Below are positions 8,516-16,520 of a DNA stretch of 64,000 nucleotides, piece by piece; within the stretch, counting starts at the first letter, position 1, and the number at the start of each line of letters is the position of its first letter. A model generated the notes under the pieces. It was not told the origin of the DNA. It made no database searches and saw nothing but the letters and a program-made list of their open reading frames with translations. Both the position numbers and the translations under genes were made by a program. The stretch comes from Rhodococcus jostii RHA1 (GTDB taxonomy: Bacteria; Actinomycetota; Actinomycetes; Mycobacteriales; Mycobacteriaceae), in the NCBI RefSeq assembly GCF_000014565.1, contig NC_008270.1, forward strand, positions 62,001-126,000. Direction: 5' to 3'.

Positions 8516-8549
8516 TGTCACACAGTGTCCGCCCGGTGGATCTTCCTCC
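8516..8549 (+). promoter_or_regulatory. Shared TGTCAC-N16-GGATCTTCCTCC motif, copy 2 (csf operon)
   Basis: TGTCAC at 8516 and GGATCTTCCTCC at 8538 with the same 16-base spacing as copies 1 and 3. It ends 46 bases before the csf1 start, a sensible promoter distance, and lies in the divergent cysH/csf1 intergenic region. Confidence 0.6.
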
Positions 8550-8595
8550 ATGCGTAGGGCGTTTGAAGTCGCCTGGGCATGTGAGGAGTGTTGGT

Positions 8596-9273
8596 GTGGG
8601 GAAACTGTGCGAGGTGGCCGGCCGGCAGGACGTCGTCGCCGCGGCATTCGCGTCGACGAAGACGCGTGAGGTAGTCGAGCTGGCGAGGGTGGGCCGGTGT
8701 GCGAGATGCGCGGCGTTCCCGGTTCCGGTGGAGGCGGTGACCAAGGTGGTCTCCCGAACGTTCACGGGTTTCGATTCGTGGAAAGCGCCCGCGGAGGGTG
8801 GGCTGTGCACGTCCTGCGCCTGGGCCTACCAGCACCCGGATCTGCGCAGAAGCATGCATGTGGTCACCACACGATCAGCAATGAGGGCAGTGACCGCGGC
8901 GGATCTCGAACGGATCTTGTCGCAGCCGCTCGAGCCGGACACCGCCGTGGTGGTGCCCTTGCGGCCCGGCCGAAAGCACATCCTGCCGCACGCACGGTGG
9001 GGCGGGATTGCGGTCGAGGACACGTGCCTGCCCTGGACTACGCGTGACGTCGCGGCGGTGACAGCGATGCGCCGACTGCGGGCGCTAGGGTTCGGTGCCC
9101 GCATGCTCGCCGAGCCTGCGGCCCCGTATCCGGTGCTCACCACGATCGCCCCCAGGCGGTGGCCGGCGGTCTTCGCGGACTGGGACCGTCTCGCCCCGTA
9201 CCGCCAGATCGGGCAGTGGTGGGAGCTCGCACTGCGAGCCACCGTGTCGGCGAGTGCGAAAGGAACGAAATGA
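8596..9273 (+). CDS. csf1: Csf1, large-subunit-like protein of type IV-B CRISPR-Cas
   Basis: 225 residues. Two CxxC pairs, CARC (35-38) and CTSC (71-74), flank KVVSRTFTGFDSWK and form the zinc-finger region typical of Csf1, the Cas8-like subunit. The rest lacks conspicuous motifs. The GTG at 8596 is preceded by GAGGAG at 7 bases; upstream in-frame sequence overlaps the divergent gene and is not protein-like. The stop overlaps cas11 by ATGA. Assignment rests on the zinc finger, the size and the csf2/csf3 neighbours. Confidence 0.8.
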   Translation: MGKLCEVAGRQDVVAAAFASTKTREVVELARVGRCARCAAFPVPVEAVTKVVSRTFTGFDSWKAPAEGGLCTSCAWAYQHPDLRRSMHVVTTRSAMRAVTAADLERILSQPLEPDTAVVVPLRPGRKHILPHARWGGIAVEDTCLPWTTRDVAAVTAMRRLRALGFGARMLAEPAAPYPVLTTIAPRRWPAVFADWDRLAPYRQIGQWWELALRATVSASAKGTK

Positions 9274-9686
9274 CCAGCCCGACCGATCGATGGCTCGCGG
9301 CCGCACCGGCGGGGCTGCCGCCGCTCAAGGGGCCGGCGGCAACAGCAGAACGCCTGCTGCTGTTGCTGCACTACGGGATCGACTGGGATTCGGGATGGGT
9401 CGGCCGGCGACGGGAAACGTACTGGACCCAGCACCTGCCGAACCGTGTTCGGGTCGCCACCTATATCGGTGGCGGCGATCTCGACCGGTGGTGGTCGGTG
9501 GTCTCACGGTCCCTCGAATCGGAACCGACGAACACCGACCAACGGCTGGAGCTGGCGACGTTGCTCCGTGAGGAGTCCGAGCCGGTGCTGACGTTGCTAC
9601 GTGAGCGTCCAACGTCGTACGTGCTGCGCACACGGATCGTCGCCGAAGCCGTGGCCGCCGCTCGCACTTCGGGAAGGAAGAAATGA
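9270..9686 (+). CDS. cas11: Cas11-like small subunit of type IV-B
   Basis: 138 residues, predicted nearly all-helical (ATAERLLLLLHYGIDWDSG, LELATLLREESEPVLTLL). It sits between csf1 and csf2 with 4-bp overlaps at both ends, exactly where IV-B loci carry the small alpha-helical Cas11 subunit. The sequence alone would not identify it; position and helicity do. Confidence 0.7.
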   Translation: MTSPTDRWLAAAPAGLPPLKGPAATAERLLLLLHYGIDWDSGWVGRRRETYWTQHLPNRVRVATYIGGGDLDRWWSVVSRSLESEPTNTDQRLELATLLREESEPVLTLLRERPTSYVLRTRIVAEAVAAARTSGRKK

Positions 9687-10552
9687 TGAGGTCGACGGTG
9701 CGCTGGGATGTCGAGCTGACCGCGCTGTCCTCGATCTCCCAGAAGGGGGAGGACTCCGGAACGACGACGACACTGCTGCGGCGCGAGCCGGTGATCCAGC
9801 CGGATGGCAAGCCGGTGCTGGTGCCGATCGTGTCCGGGAACTCCCTGCGCGGCGGGTTGCGCAGGATCGCCGAGGAGCTGTTCCGCGATGTCATCGGCTA
9901 CGAACAGCAGATCCCGCTCTCGGCGGCGCACGCGCTACGCAACGGCGGTTCTCTGACGAAGGTCACCGGCGACGGTCTGACCGGTCGTCGGCGGCAGCGA
10001 CTGCGGGAGCTGGTTCCCCCGATCGGGGTGTTCGGCGGCAACGGCGGAGGTCAGCCACCGATCGATGGCTGCCTGAAGGTGGGCAAGGTGGTCCCGCGGG
10101 TGCGTGAGACCGAGACGATCATGACCCGGGCGTATGACGGCCGGCTGATGAGTCAGTTCGAGTTGGTCTCCCTGGAGAGCTACAGCCGGTTCGACGACAC
10201 CGACACCCGGGCGTTCCCCGAATCCTCCGCGGGGGGCGGAGCCGGCAAGGATGTCGGCTCGTCGATGCTGATGCGATTCGAGGTCGAAACACTCCCTGCG
10301 GGAACCCGTTTCGAAACCTTCTTGCGGCTGGACCGGGCCACCGAACTCGAAATCTCGTTCTTCACCGATGTGTGGGGCAGATTCGCGCGTGACGGATTCC
10401 TTGGAGGGCGCAGCGCGATAGGTCACGGGCGGGTTCGCGCCGAATCGGATCGGGTGGTGTTGGCCGGTCCGGACCCGCGGTCAGTGGACTGGCGTGTCGA
10501 GCTGACGCCACTGCGCGATGAGGTCATCGAAGCATTGTGCTGGCTGACATGA
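9683..10552 (+). CDS. csf2: Csf2, Cas7-like backbone subunit
   Basis: 289 residues of the RAMP superfamily. Landmarks are SSISQKGEDSG near the start, the glycine-rich IVSGNSLRGGLRRIAEELF, VSLESYSRF, and the C-terminal glycine loop FLGGRSAIGHGRVRAE. Csf2 polymerises along RNA to form the filament of type IV complexes. It starts inside the cas11 stop (ATGA) and its own stop overlaps csf3. GGAAGGAAG precedes the start. Confidence 0.85.
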   Translation: MMRSTVRWDVELTALSSISQKGEDSGTTTTLLRREPVIQPDGKPVLVPIVSGNSLRGGLRRIAEELFRDVIGYEQQIPLSAAHALRNGGSLTKVTGDGLTGRRRQRLRELVPPIGVFGGNGGGQPPIDGCLKVGKVVPRVRETETIMTRAYDGRLMSQFELVSLESYSRFDDTDTRAFPESSAGGGAGKDVGSSMLMRFEVETLPAGTRFETFLRLDRATELEISFFTDVWGRFARDGFLGGRSAIGHGRVRAESDRVVLAGPDPRSVDWRVELTPLRDEVIEALCWLT

Positions 10553-11274
10553 CGGGCACCGAGGAGATGGCACCGTTCCTGGTGCGGGCGCACCTGTCGT
10601 CGGGACTGGCGCACGCGACGCCGTGGGGAATCAGTCTCGACGGGATCCTCGCCGCCGAACTGTGGGCCGATCACAAGGCCACGGCATGGGGCCGAGGCGA
10701 GTATGTGCCGGCGCTGACACCCGGGAGCGCCCCGCCGGATCTCAAGCTGCCACTGGCGCGATGCGAGCTCGCCGGCGAGGACTGGCATTGGTGTGCGACG
10801 TGCTCGTTCCCCGAGGACCCGGCCGGTGATCCCGTGGTGCGGCACTGGGCGTCGCGGGCCGATCACCGCGGGCTCGAGCAACTCAGTCACACGCTGCCGG
10901 CGGTGATCTCGGATCGGCAGGGCCGCTACCGGGCTCGTTACATGCCCCTGATGATCACCAGCACTCGCACGGTCACCTGGCGCGGAGTTGGAGATCTCGA
11001 CGCCGTCGCCACGATCCTGGGTGGCCTGGATGTCATCGGTAAGAAGCGGGCCCATGGTGAGGGCAGGGTCCTGCGGTGGGAGTTCGAACACTGCCCCGCC
11101 GCCGACCGGTGGGCGTCGGCGCACCTGCATAGCGACGGCACTCTCGGGCGCACCACACCACCGGCCTGTCTGCCCGATCTACTCGAACCGGAATCGGCCG
11201 GCTTCGGGTTGGCCGGTCTGCGGCCGCCGTACATGCACCCGACCCGAATGCGGCAACTCCACCTACCTCGATGA
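10549..11274 (+). CDS. csf3: Csf3, Cas5-like subunit
   Basis: 241 residues. RAMP features are HATPWGISLDGILAA early and the glycine-rich loop LDVIGKKRAHGEGRVLRWEFE late, as in Cas5/Csf3 proteins. In Csf3 the -GxGxV- loop packs against the 5' end of the bound RNA. The ATG overlaps the csf2 stop. It is the last gene of the operon and is followed by a terminator; no csf4/dinG, csf5/cas6, cas1, cas2 or array follows. Confidence 0.8.
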   Translation: MTGTEEMAPFLVRAHLSSGLAHATPWGISLDGILAAELWADHKATAWGRGEYVPALTPGSAPPDLKLPLARCELAGEDWHWCATCSFPEDPAGDPVVRHWASRADHRGLEQLSHTLPAVISDRQGRYRARYMPLMITSTRTVTWRGVGDLDAVATILGGLDVIGKKRAHGEGRVLRWEFEHCPAADRWASAHLHSDGTLGRTTPPACLPDLLEPESAGFGLAGLRPPYMHPTRMRQLHLPR

Positions 11275-11294
11275 GCCGCCGCGTGGTGCGGCTC
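11273..11294. terminator. Bidirectional hairpin between csf3 and the lipoprotein gene
   Basis: GAGCCGC and GCGGCTC form a 7-bp stem around an 8-base loop, overlapping the csf3 stop and lying just beyond the convergent lipoprotein gene's stop. Confidence 0.55.
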
Positions 11295-11299
11295 GCCGA

Positions 11300-11923
11300 C
11301 TATTCGGAACGCGGGAGGTCGGGCACAGCGACCGGTTCGGGCAACGTCCAGCGAGCAAGTGGGGTTTTCGATCCGTTCGGAGGATAGAGCGCGACCTCGG
11401 CGATCGACACGTCGTCGGTCAGCTTGTCCCCGATTCCGGGGAACAGGACGAGGCCTTCGGCATGGCCGTCGAGGGCGTTGTCCCCGATCGCGGTCGGAAT
11501 GTTGCCCCAGGAACTATCGCCGGTGATGGTCTGTCCGCTGAGTGTGCGGACCTTCCAGTTGGTCGATGTCGCGTTCAGGGTTCCGGAGTCGACGTCGAGC
11601 ACAATCGGGAACAACAGTATCCGCGGCTCCCCCATGGAGGTCTTTTCGATCAGCTGAGGTTCTTTCACCTCGATGCGGGCGGTGACGTCGGCGGCGGTAA
11701 TAGACTGAGCGGTTCCGCCGATGGTGTCCGAGTTATCCGACGAGATCGTGGTCCCGTTGGTTGCTGCGGTCGTGGTCGTAGATCCAGTGGTGGTCATCGC
11801 TGCCGACGTGGCGGCCTGACTAGTGGGAGTGGCCTGTTCGTCGCCATTGCCGCACCCGGACAGGGTCAGTCCCAGTGCGGTGCAGGCAGTCACGGCAGCA
11901 ATCGTGGTTCTGCGAATGATCAT
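11300..11923 (-). CDS. Secreted lipoprotein
   Basis: 207 residues. A basic start (MIIRR), a hydrophobic core and the lipobox LTLSGC mark a lipid-anchored exported protein. A Thr/Ser-rich linker follows, then a compact beta-rich domain (ARIEVKEPQLIEK, ILLFPIVLDVDSGTL, WGNIPTAIGDNALDGHAEGLVLFPG) resembling small mycobacterial lipoproteins of unknown function. It faces the csf operon but is unlikely to belong to it. Confidence 0.8.
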   Translation of the reverse strand: MIIRRTTIAAVTACTALGLTLSGCGNGDEQATPTSQAATSAAMTTTGSTTTTAATNGTTISSDNSDTIGGTAQSITAADVTARIEVKEPQLIEKTSMGEPRILLFPIVLDVDSGTLNATSTNWKVRTLSGQTITGDSSWGNIPTAIGDNALDGHAEGLVLFPGIGDKLTDDVSIAEVALYPPNGSKTPLARWTLPEPVAVPDLPRSE

Positions 11924-12394
11924 CGTTCATTTCCCCTTTTCTCCCCTGGCTGACTGGGCGCCCTGTGAACAGGGTCGTGGTCAGCCTCCATGCGCGTGCC
12001 GATTGTGGCGCGGACGACGCCATCGAGAGTAGCGGTGTGGGACCGGTGTCCTGGTCACGGGCGTCGCGGAATGGGTTGGTGTGGACTGTGACCGGCCGAG
12101 AACTAGGTCAGAGCGGCGTTTCCACCTGCCCCTGATGAGTAGTTGATGGTTCGTCGAACACGTTCCATTGCGCGATGTCACTCACCACGTACGCCGCGGA
12201 TCTTCCTCCCAGTGACAACAACTCGCACTTCGCCGGAGAGGCCACCACGGATATGACAGACAACCCAATCGGACTGGCCCCCGGATTCGTCGCTAGAACC
12301 TGGTGGGTGTCCCGGAGGTGCGAGTTCGTGTGGAGCTGTCCAGGTCAGGCGTTACCGTCCGCCTCACCGAGACACCATCTGCGGGAAAAGGGAG
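11924..12394. other. Divergent intergenic region with motif copy 3
   Basis: About 470 bases between the lipoprotein and whiB starts. The only structure supported is the repeated motif at 12176-12209. No gene-like frame is seen. Confidence 0.4.
12176..12209 (+). promoter_or_regulatory. Shared TGTCAC-N16-GGATCTTCCTCC motif, copy 3 (whiB)
   Basis: TGTCAC at 12176 and GGATCTTCCTCC at 12198, identical spacing to the other two copies. It ends 185 bases before the whiB start, leaving a long leader if it is a promoter. Confidence 0.55.
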
Positions 12395-12664
12395 ATGAGC
12401 GAGATGACCGATACCGACATACGGCCCAGGATGGAGTTGGACGCTCCGGAGTGGCGAGACTTCGCGCTCTGCCGAGTGACCGATCCGGAAGCGTTCTTCC
12501 CCGAAACGGGGGAGAACGGCCGCCCAGCGAAGCGGGTGTGCGCTGGGTGCGAGGTTCGTGAGGCCTGCCTCGCTGAGGCGCTCGCCCACGATGAGCGGTT
12601 CGGGATCTGGGGTGGGCTGACCGCAGCCGAGCGCCGCAAGCGATACCCGAAGCGTCGCCGGTGA
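12395..12664 (+). CDS. WhiB-family iron-sulfur regulator
   Basis: 89 residues with four cysteines (26, 49, 52, 58) in the C-x(n)-CxxCxxxxxC arrangement that binds a 4Fe-4S cluster, the GIWGG turn (70-74) and a basic tail (KRYPKRRR) for DNA contact. WhiB proteins act with sigma factors in actinobacteria; plasmid and phage versions are common. It could control units carrying the shared motif, including its own, but that is inference. Confidence 0.9.
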   Translation: MSEMTDTDIRPRMELDAPEWRDFALCRVTDPEAFFPETGENGRPAKRVCAGCEVREACLAEALAHDERFGIWGGLTAAERRKRYPKRRR

Positions 12665-12939
12665 CCGCCATGGCCGTGGACTTCGAACACACCAGCCAGG
12701 ACGAAGGGCGGCGAGGCACCAAAGCGATCCAACTCGCCCGATACCTCTGGGATCGGGTCGTGCCCCGGCCGACCTGCTGTCACTACGGGCGCAACAGTTT
12801 CGCCGACTTGCGCGGCGGGCGGGCATTCATCCGCCATGTTGGCAGGAGACCTGTTATGGCACAGCGGTTTTGCCGTAGCAGAAGACGCGGTGGGCGCGGG
12901 CGGATCCTGAGCATCCCGCTGCTGCTCGCGCGCGCATGA
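12661..12939 (+). CDS. Doubtful small ORF after whiB
   Basis: A 92-codon frame whose GTG overlaps the whiB stop (GTGA). The first 35 residues look plausible, but the C-terminal half is Arg-rich and non-protein-like. It may be a coupled gene with a frameshift or a chance frame. Confidence 0.25.
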   Translation: MTAMAVDFEHTSQDEGRRGTKAIQLARYLWDRVVPRPTCCHYGRNSFADLRGGRAFIRHVGRRPVMAQRFCRSRRRGGRGRILSIPLLLARA

Positions 12940-13156
12940 CGAGCGGGACTTGTGGATGTCGCCGACGCAGCCGGAGCCCGAGGCTGATGGGACCTGTTGT
13001 AATGGAGAACCGGCGATTGGGGGGAAGCGATGAGTGACGCGTTCATCCTCGGCGTGGCATTCGCTATGATTCAGCGGTGCCGCTGGCGGCGCCGCTGTTA
13101 CTGCACAACCCAATTCATCGGTGACACGGCCCTTCCGTCCGCGCTACGGTCATCGC

Positions 13157-13417
13157 ATGCGTGATCTCCTCGAACAGTCCGTCCGCTACCTCGAAGCCCT
13201 CTCCGACGCCGCCGTGGACGCGGCGCCCTCCACAGACGCCTCGTTCGTGGCTGAGTTCGCCGAAGCCCTCCGCGAGTGTGCAGAGGCGGTCAAGATAGCC
13301 CGCGAGGACATGATCGACGCCGGTCGCCCGATCAGCCCTGTCTACTCGCACCCCGGCGACGAGGACACACGGGAAGAACTCGCGTCGCGACTGACCGCGC
13401 ACCTCTTTACCGGGTAG
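13157..13417 (+). CDS. Small acidic hypothetical protein
   Basis: 86 residues from ATG 13157 (MRDLLEQSVRYLEAL...), helical and acidic, ending in a short basic/hydrophobic tail. No strong ribosome site is seen; an upstream frame from 13121 is also open. Codon use is typical of the region. No family recognised. Confidence 0.4.
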   Translation: MRDLLEQSVRYLEALSDAAVDAAPSTDASFVAEFAEALRECAEAVKIAREDMIDAGRPISPVYSHPGDEDTREELASRLTAHLFTG

Positions 13418-13453
13418 TCCGCTCCGCTTCTCGTTGAACCGCCCAATGACAAC

Positions 13454-13978
13454 CTATTCGGCGGGGCCGAGAACCCGGATAGGTGGACTCAGGAGTACCT
13501 CCCATGTCACGGGCACCTCGTGGTCCGGGCTTTGCTGGGACCAGTAGCAATAGGAGTGATACGACGTCATCAGAGCGGTGCCAGGGGCGCGGAGCAGCTC
13601 CATGTTGGCCCGGAATCCGTCGTGATCGGTCTCCACCTGCCAGATCTTCGCTGCTTCAGTCGGATCGAAGGCAGTGCGGAAGGCGCGGGCCTCGTCGAGT
13701 GTGTCCACTGCGAAGGCAGATTGAAAACGAGACGGTGCGGTCGGAAAGTGTGCCCGACGCACGTTCTCCGATATCAGCTCGATCAGATGATCTGTGACTT
13801 GAAACTGAGCGGCCGCGTTGACGAAGTTAATCTCACCGTGCGCGGCAACGCCATCGGGAAACAGCACGTCGAGGTGCTGTTGCAGCGCTGTCGGTTCGAC
13901 GTCGTCGAAGCGGGTGAGCCCGAGCGACAGTCCCTCGTGAAGGGTCCCTCTCCGGTTGACGGTGTAGAAGCGCGGCAT
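13454..13978 (-). CDS. Hypothetical protein, DUF2441-like
   Basis: 174 residues. RRGTLHEGLSLGL, FPDGVAAHGEINF, AKIWQVETDHDGFRANMELL and MTSYHSYCYWSQQ resemble the DUF2441 family, sometimes placed near ADP-ribosylation folds. Function unknown. An IS630 element lies 18 bases upstream of its start, so its native promoter has been displaced and expression may depend on the IS. Confidence 0.6.
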   Translation of the reverse strand: MPRFYTVNRRGTLHEGLSLGLTRFDDVEPTALQQHLDVLFPDGVAAHGEINFVNAAAQFQVTDHLIELISENVRRAHFPTAPSRFQSAFAVDTLDEARAFRTAFDPTEAAKIWQVETDHDGFRANMELLRAPGTALMTSYHSYCYWSQQSPDHEVPVTWEVLLSPPIRVLGPAE

Positions 13979-13995
13979 TTCTGAAAACCTCTCTA

Positions 13996-15142
13996 GTGGT
14001 GTGTCTCTGATTTAGCTGATCTTTTCGAGTGCGACGCGGCCGCGCGCGACCTTGGCGAGGATGGATTCGGCGGTCGCGGTCCATTCGTACGGTCGGGGGT
14101 TTTCGTTGTGGGCGTCGAGGTATTCCTCGATCGAGGCGATGAGGTGCGGTACGGAGTGAAAGACCCCGCGCCGCAGAGCTTTATCGGTCAGCTCGCGGAA
14201 CCAACGTTCGACGAGATTGAGCCACGAGGAGGAGGTGGGAGTGAAGTGCAGGTGGAACCGGGGATGCTTGTCGAGCCAGGCCCGGACCTTCTCGTGTTTG
14301 TGGGTGGCGTAGTTGTCCAGGATCAGGTGGATTTCCAAGTCCTTGGGCACCTCGTGGTCGATGGTGCGCAGAAATCGCAGGAACTCCTGGTGGCGGTGGC
14401 GGGGCAGGCACTGGCCGATCACGGTGCCGGTGAGGACGTCGAGTGCGGCGAACAAGGTGGTGGTGCCGTGGCGCTTGTAGTCGTGGGTCATCGTCTCGCC
14501 GCGGCCCTTGATCATCGGGAGCGAGGCCTGGGTCCGGTCGAGGGCCTGCACCGACGACTTCTCGTCCGCGCACAACACGATCGCCCGCTCGGGCGGGTTC
14601 AGATACAGACCGACGACGTCGACGAGCTTGTCCTCGAATCGCGGATCGTTCGACAGTTTGAACGTCTCGACCCGGTGTGGCTTGAGTCCGCGAGCGGACC
14701 ACACCCGCTGGACGGTGTCCTTGGAAACCCCGACCGCCTCGGCCATCGTCCGGCAACTCCAATGAGTCTCGCCTTTCGGGCGGTAGTTCTGCGTCAGGTC
14801 CACGATCTCCTCGATCTTCTCCTGCGGGATCGAGGGCTTGCGACCACGACCCTTGCGCACCTCACCCAACCGCGCCATGCCGTCCTCGGCGAACCGCGCC
14901 CGCCAGTTCGCCACCGACCCCGGCGATACCGACAATGCCTGGGCGATGGCCGTGTTGGCCATGCCCTCGGACGCCATCAGCAGCGCCTTGGCCCGTACCA
15001 CCTCCCGGTGTGCACCCGACTGCGACCGCGCCAACGACTCGAGCAAAACGCGCTGCCCATCGGAAATCTCCAAAGCGGGTACCGGATTCCTCATGTACGG
15101 ATTCTATCGAATCGATCGACAATTATTTGCGAGACACACCAC
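13996..15142 (-). mobile_element. IS630-family insertion sequence (complete)
   Basis: 1147 bp bounded by perfect 12-bp terminal inverted repeats, GTGGTGTGTCTC at 13996 and GAGACACACCAC ending at 15142. Both are flanked by TA (13994-13995 and 15143-15144), the target duplication of this family. One intact transposase gene fills it. Confidence 0.9.
14012..15094 (-). CDS. IS630-family transposase
   Basis: 360 residues in one uninterrupted frame. Two N-terminal helix-turn-helix regions (NTAIAQALSVSPGSVANWR; MAEAVGVSKDTVQRVW) precede a DDE catalytic domain with CADEKSSVQALDR, LILDNYATHKHEKV and TSSSWLNLVERWF. Length and motifs are those of full-length enzymes, so the element is probably active. 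Confidence 0.92.
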   Translation of the reverse strand: MRNPVPALEISDGQRVLLESLARSQSGAHREVVRAKALLMASEGMANTAIAQALSVSPGSVANWRARFAEDGMARLGEVRKGRGRKPSIPQEKIEEIVDLTQNYRPKGETHWSCRTMAEAVGVSKDTVQRVWSARGLKPHRVETFKLSNDPRFEDKLVDVVGLYLNPPERAIVLCADEKSSVQALDRTQASLPMIKGRGETMTHDYKRHGTTTLFAALDVLTGTVIGQCLPRHRHQEFLRFLRTIDHEVPKDLEIHLILDNYATHKHEKVRAWLDKHPRFHLHFTPTSSSWLNLVERWFRELTDKALRRGVFHSVPHLIASIEEYLDAHNENPRPYEWTATAESILAKVARGRVALEKIS

Positions 15143-15245
15143 TAGCTGTGGGTGATAGTCGACTCACCATCCGACCGCCCCCATCTCCTCATAGTCGAAA
15201 TGGTGTCCACCAGGAGGGACGTACGTGCGGGCGGCGCTCGGCTGG

Positions 15246-15746
15246 TCAAGCGGTGGTATCGATGGTGACCTCGGCTCGGCCGTCGAGGGCAGGGAGCAGG
15301 TAGTGCGGGCAGGTGACCACCTGACGGGGCACGGGAATTGTGCGCCGAGTGCTGTCGAGGTAGAGACGATATGCGAGCTGACTTTCCCGGTGGACGCCGG
15401 TCGCTGGGTCGACGGCGCCGAGAAAGTACCCGTGCGCGGCGTCAACGGTGGAGAAGATCGTCCGCGCCCACTCGGCGGGCTCGGCGGGCGGCAAATACCG
15501 GGGCTCGCCCGTCTGCGCATCGACGGTGTGCACGATGACGGTGACAGTGAACCCGGTAGCCGCGGGAAACCACGCCTCGGCCGCGGCGTCGAACGGTGCG
15601 ATGGACGTGTGGATCTGAAGCTCAATATTCGTTCCGGTGCGGGCCGCCGCCGTGATGATGTGCGAATCTGCCCAGACGTCATCGGTGGCCAGGTGTGGCA
15701 GCGCTTGGTCGGAGTCGGTGTGGACGCTGCCGGGATCAGCGGGCAT
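15246..15746 (-). CDS. Hypothetical protein, third gene of a membrane operon
   Basis: 166 residues starting MPADPGSV, with the start overlapping the previous gene by 11 bases. Beta-rich, with ELQIHTSIAPFDA, FTVTVIVHTVDAQTGEP and SQLAYRLYLDSTRR. No signal peptide or membrane segment is seen. Co-translated with two upstream genes, it may act with them at the membrane. Not recognised. Confidence 0.6.
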   Translation of the reverse strand: MPADPGSVHTDSDQALPHLATDDVWADSHIITAAARTGTNIELQIHTSIAPFDAAAEAWFPAATGFTVTVIVHTVDAQTGEPRYLPPAEPAEWARTIFSTVDAAHGYFLGAVDPATGVHRESQLAYRLYLDSTRRTIPVPRQVVTCPHYLLPALDGRAEVTIDTTA

Positions 15747-16065
15747 GGGCTTGTTTGTCCCGTTCTCGGATGATCTGGTCGGCCAGGCGGTACACCGCCA
15801 GTTCGTCGGGGATACCGACCTTGGTGGCGCGCTCTTGGGCTGCGATGAACGCAATGACCTGCTTGTTCCCCTGTCTGCGATCTCGGTACAGGAACTGGTG
15901 GCGTGCCTCCGCGAGGTCCTCGAGCACCAACCACTGGAAGCGGTCGAGACTGGTGGCGATCTCGGCGATACGCACCCGCTTCGACTGGACTGTGCGCCAC
16001 CGGTCAGCCAGGTCCGATCCCCCGAGCAGTACACCGAGGACCATAGCGCAGATCGCTGTGATCAT
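15736..16065 (-). CDS. Hypothetical protein with N-terminal membrane helix
   Basis: 109 residues. Residues 1-17 (MITAICAMVLGVLLGG) are hydrophobic, either a signal or an anchor; the rest is helical and charged (LVLEDLAEARHQFLYRDRR). The start overlaps the upstream stop by ATGA, and the stop overlaps the downstream gene. Not recognised. Confidence 0.6.
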   Translation of the reverse strand: MITAICAMVLGVLLGGSDLADRWRTVQSKRVRIAEIATSLDRFQWLVLEDLAEARHQFLYRDRRQGNKQVIAFIAAQERATKVGIPDELAVYRLADQIIRERDKQAHAR

Positions 16066-16328
16066 TCGGCGTCCCTTCTTGAGGCCACGGATTTCTTCGG
16101 ATCACTGGTGACCACGTGCAGGGCGATGGTCGCCGCGATCGCGACAAACACGGTGAGCAGCAGGGGCAGCGAGAACTCGGACGCGGTCACCGCCCCGACG
16201 GCAGCGGCCGCGAAGGCGAGCACGGCGAGCAGCCAGAGGGCTCGGGCTGCCAAGGCCCGATGTGTGATCTGGGCGGCTGAGCCCGCGACGACCAGCACGG
16301 CGCCGAGCCAGAGAGTCCAAATGGGCAT
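16062..16328 (-). CDS. Small three-helix membrane protein
   Basis: 88 residues from MPIWTLWLG, preceded by GGAAGGA. Three hydrophobic segments (about 4-20, 28-50, 54-74) and a charged tail (SDPKKSVASRRDAE) indicate an inner-membrane protein. First gene of a tightly overlapping three-gene unit. Not recognised. Confidence 0.6.
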   Translation of the reverse strand: MPIWTLWLGAVLVVAGSAAQITHRALAARALWLLAVLAFAAAAVGAVTASEFSLPLLLTVFVAIAATIALHVVTSDPKKSVASRRDAE

Positions 16329-16520
16329 GGTGTGTGGCGGGTCCTTCCGACGTCGGCGGGCTTGAAGTCTCGTGGGACAGGGTGTCATGCTGCCGGTGGC
16401 CGAGCAGGTCGGTGCGGTCGCAATCGAGCCACAGTCTCGGTTGGGAGAACCGGAAAAGGTCGTCGAAGCTGCGCAAATGGGCGCGCAATCAGTCCATGCG
16501 GCTGATCGGGCCGATGTTCT

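Noticed and set aside
8353..8595. Longer N terminus for csf1
   Set aside because: It would overlap the divergent cysH-like gene and lacks protein-like sequence; GTG 8596 has a proper ribosome site.
12364..13113. 249-codon - strand frame opposite whiB
   Set aside because: It is antisense to a clear WhiB gene and has no recognisable or protein-like pattern.
15164..16000. 278-codon - strand frame
   Set aside because: Arg/Pro/Ser-rich shadow of the 15246-15746 and 15736-16065 genes, which overlap naturally and have protein-like sequence.
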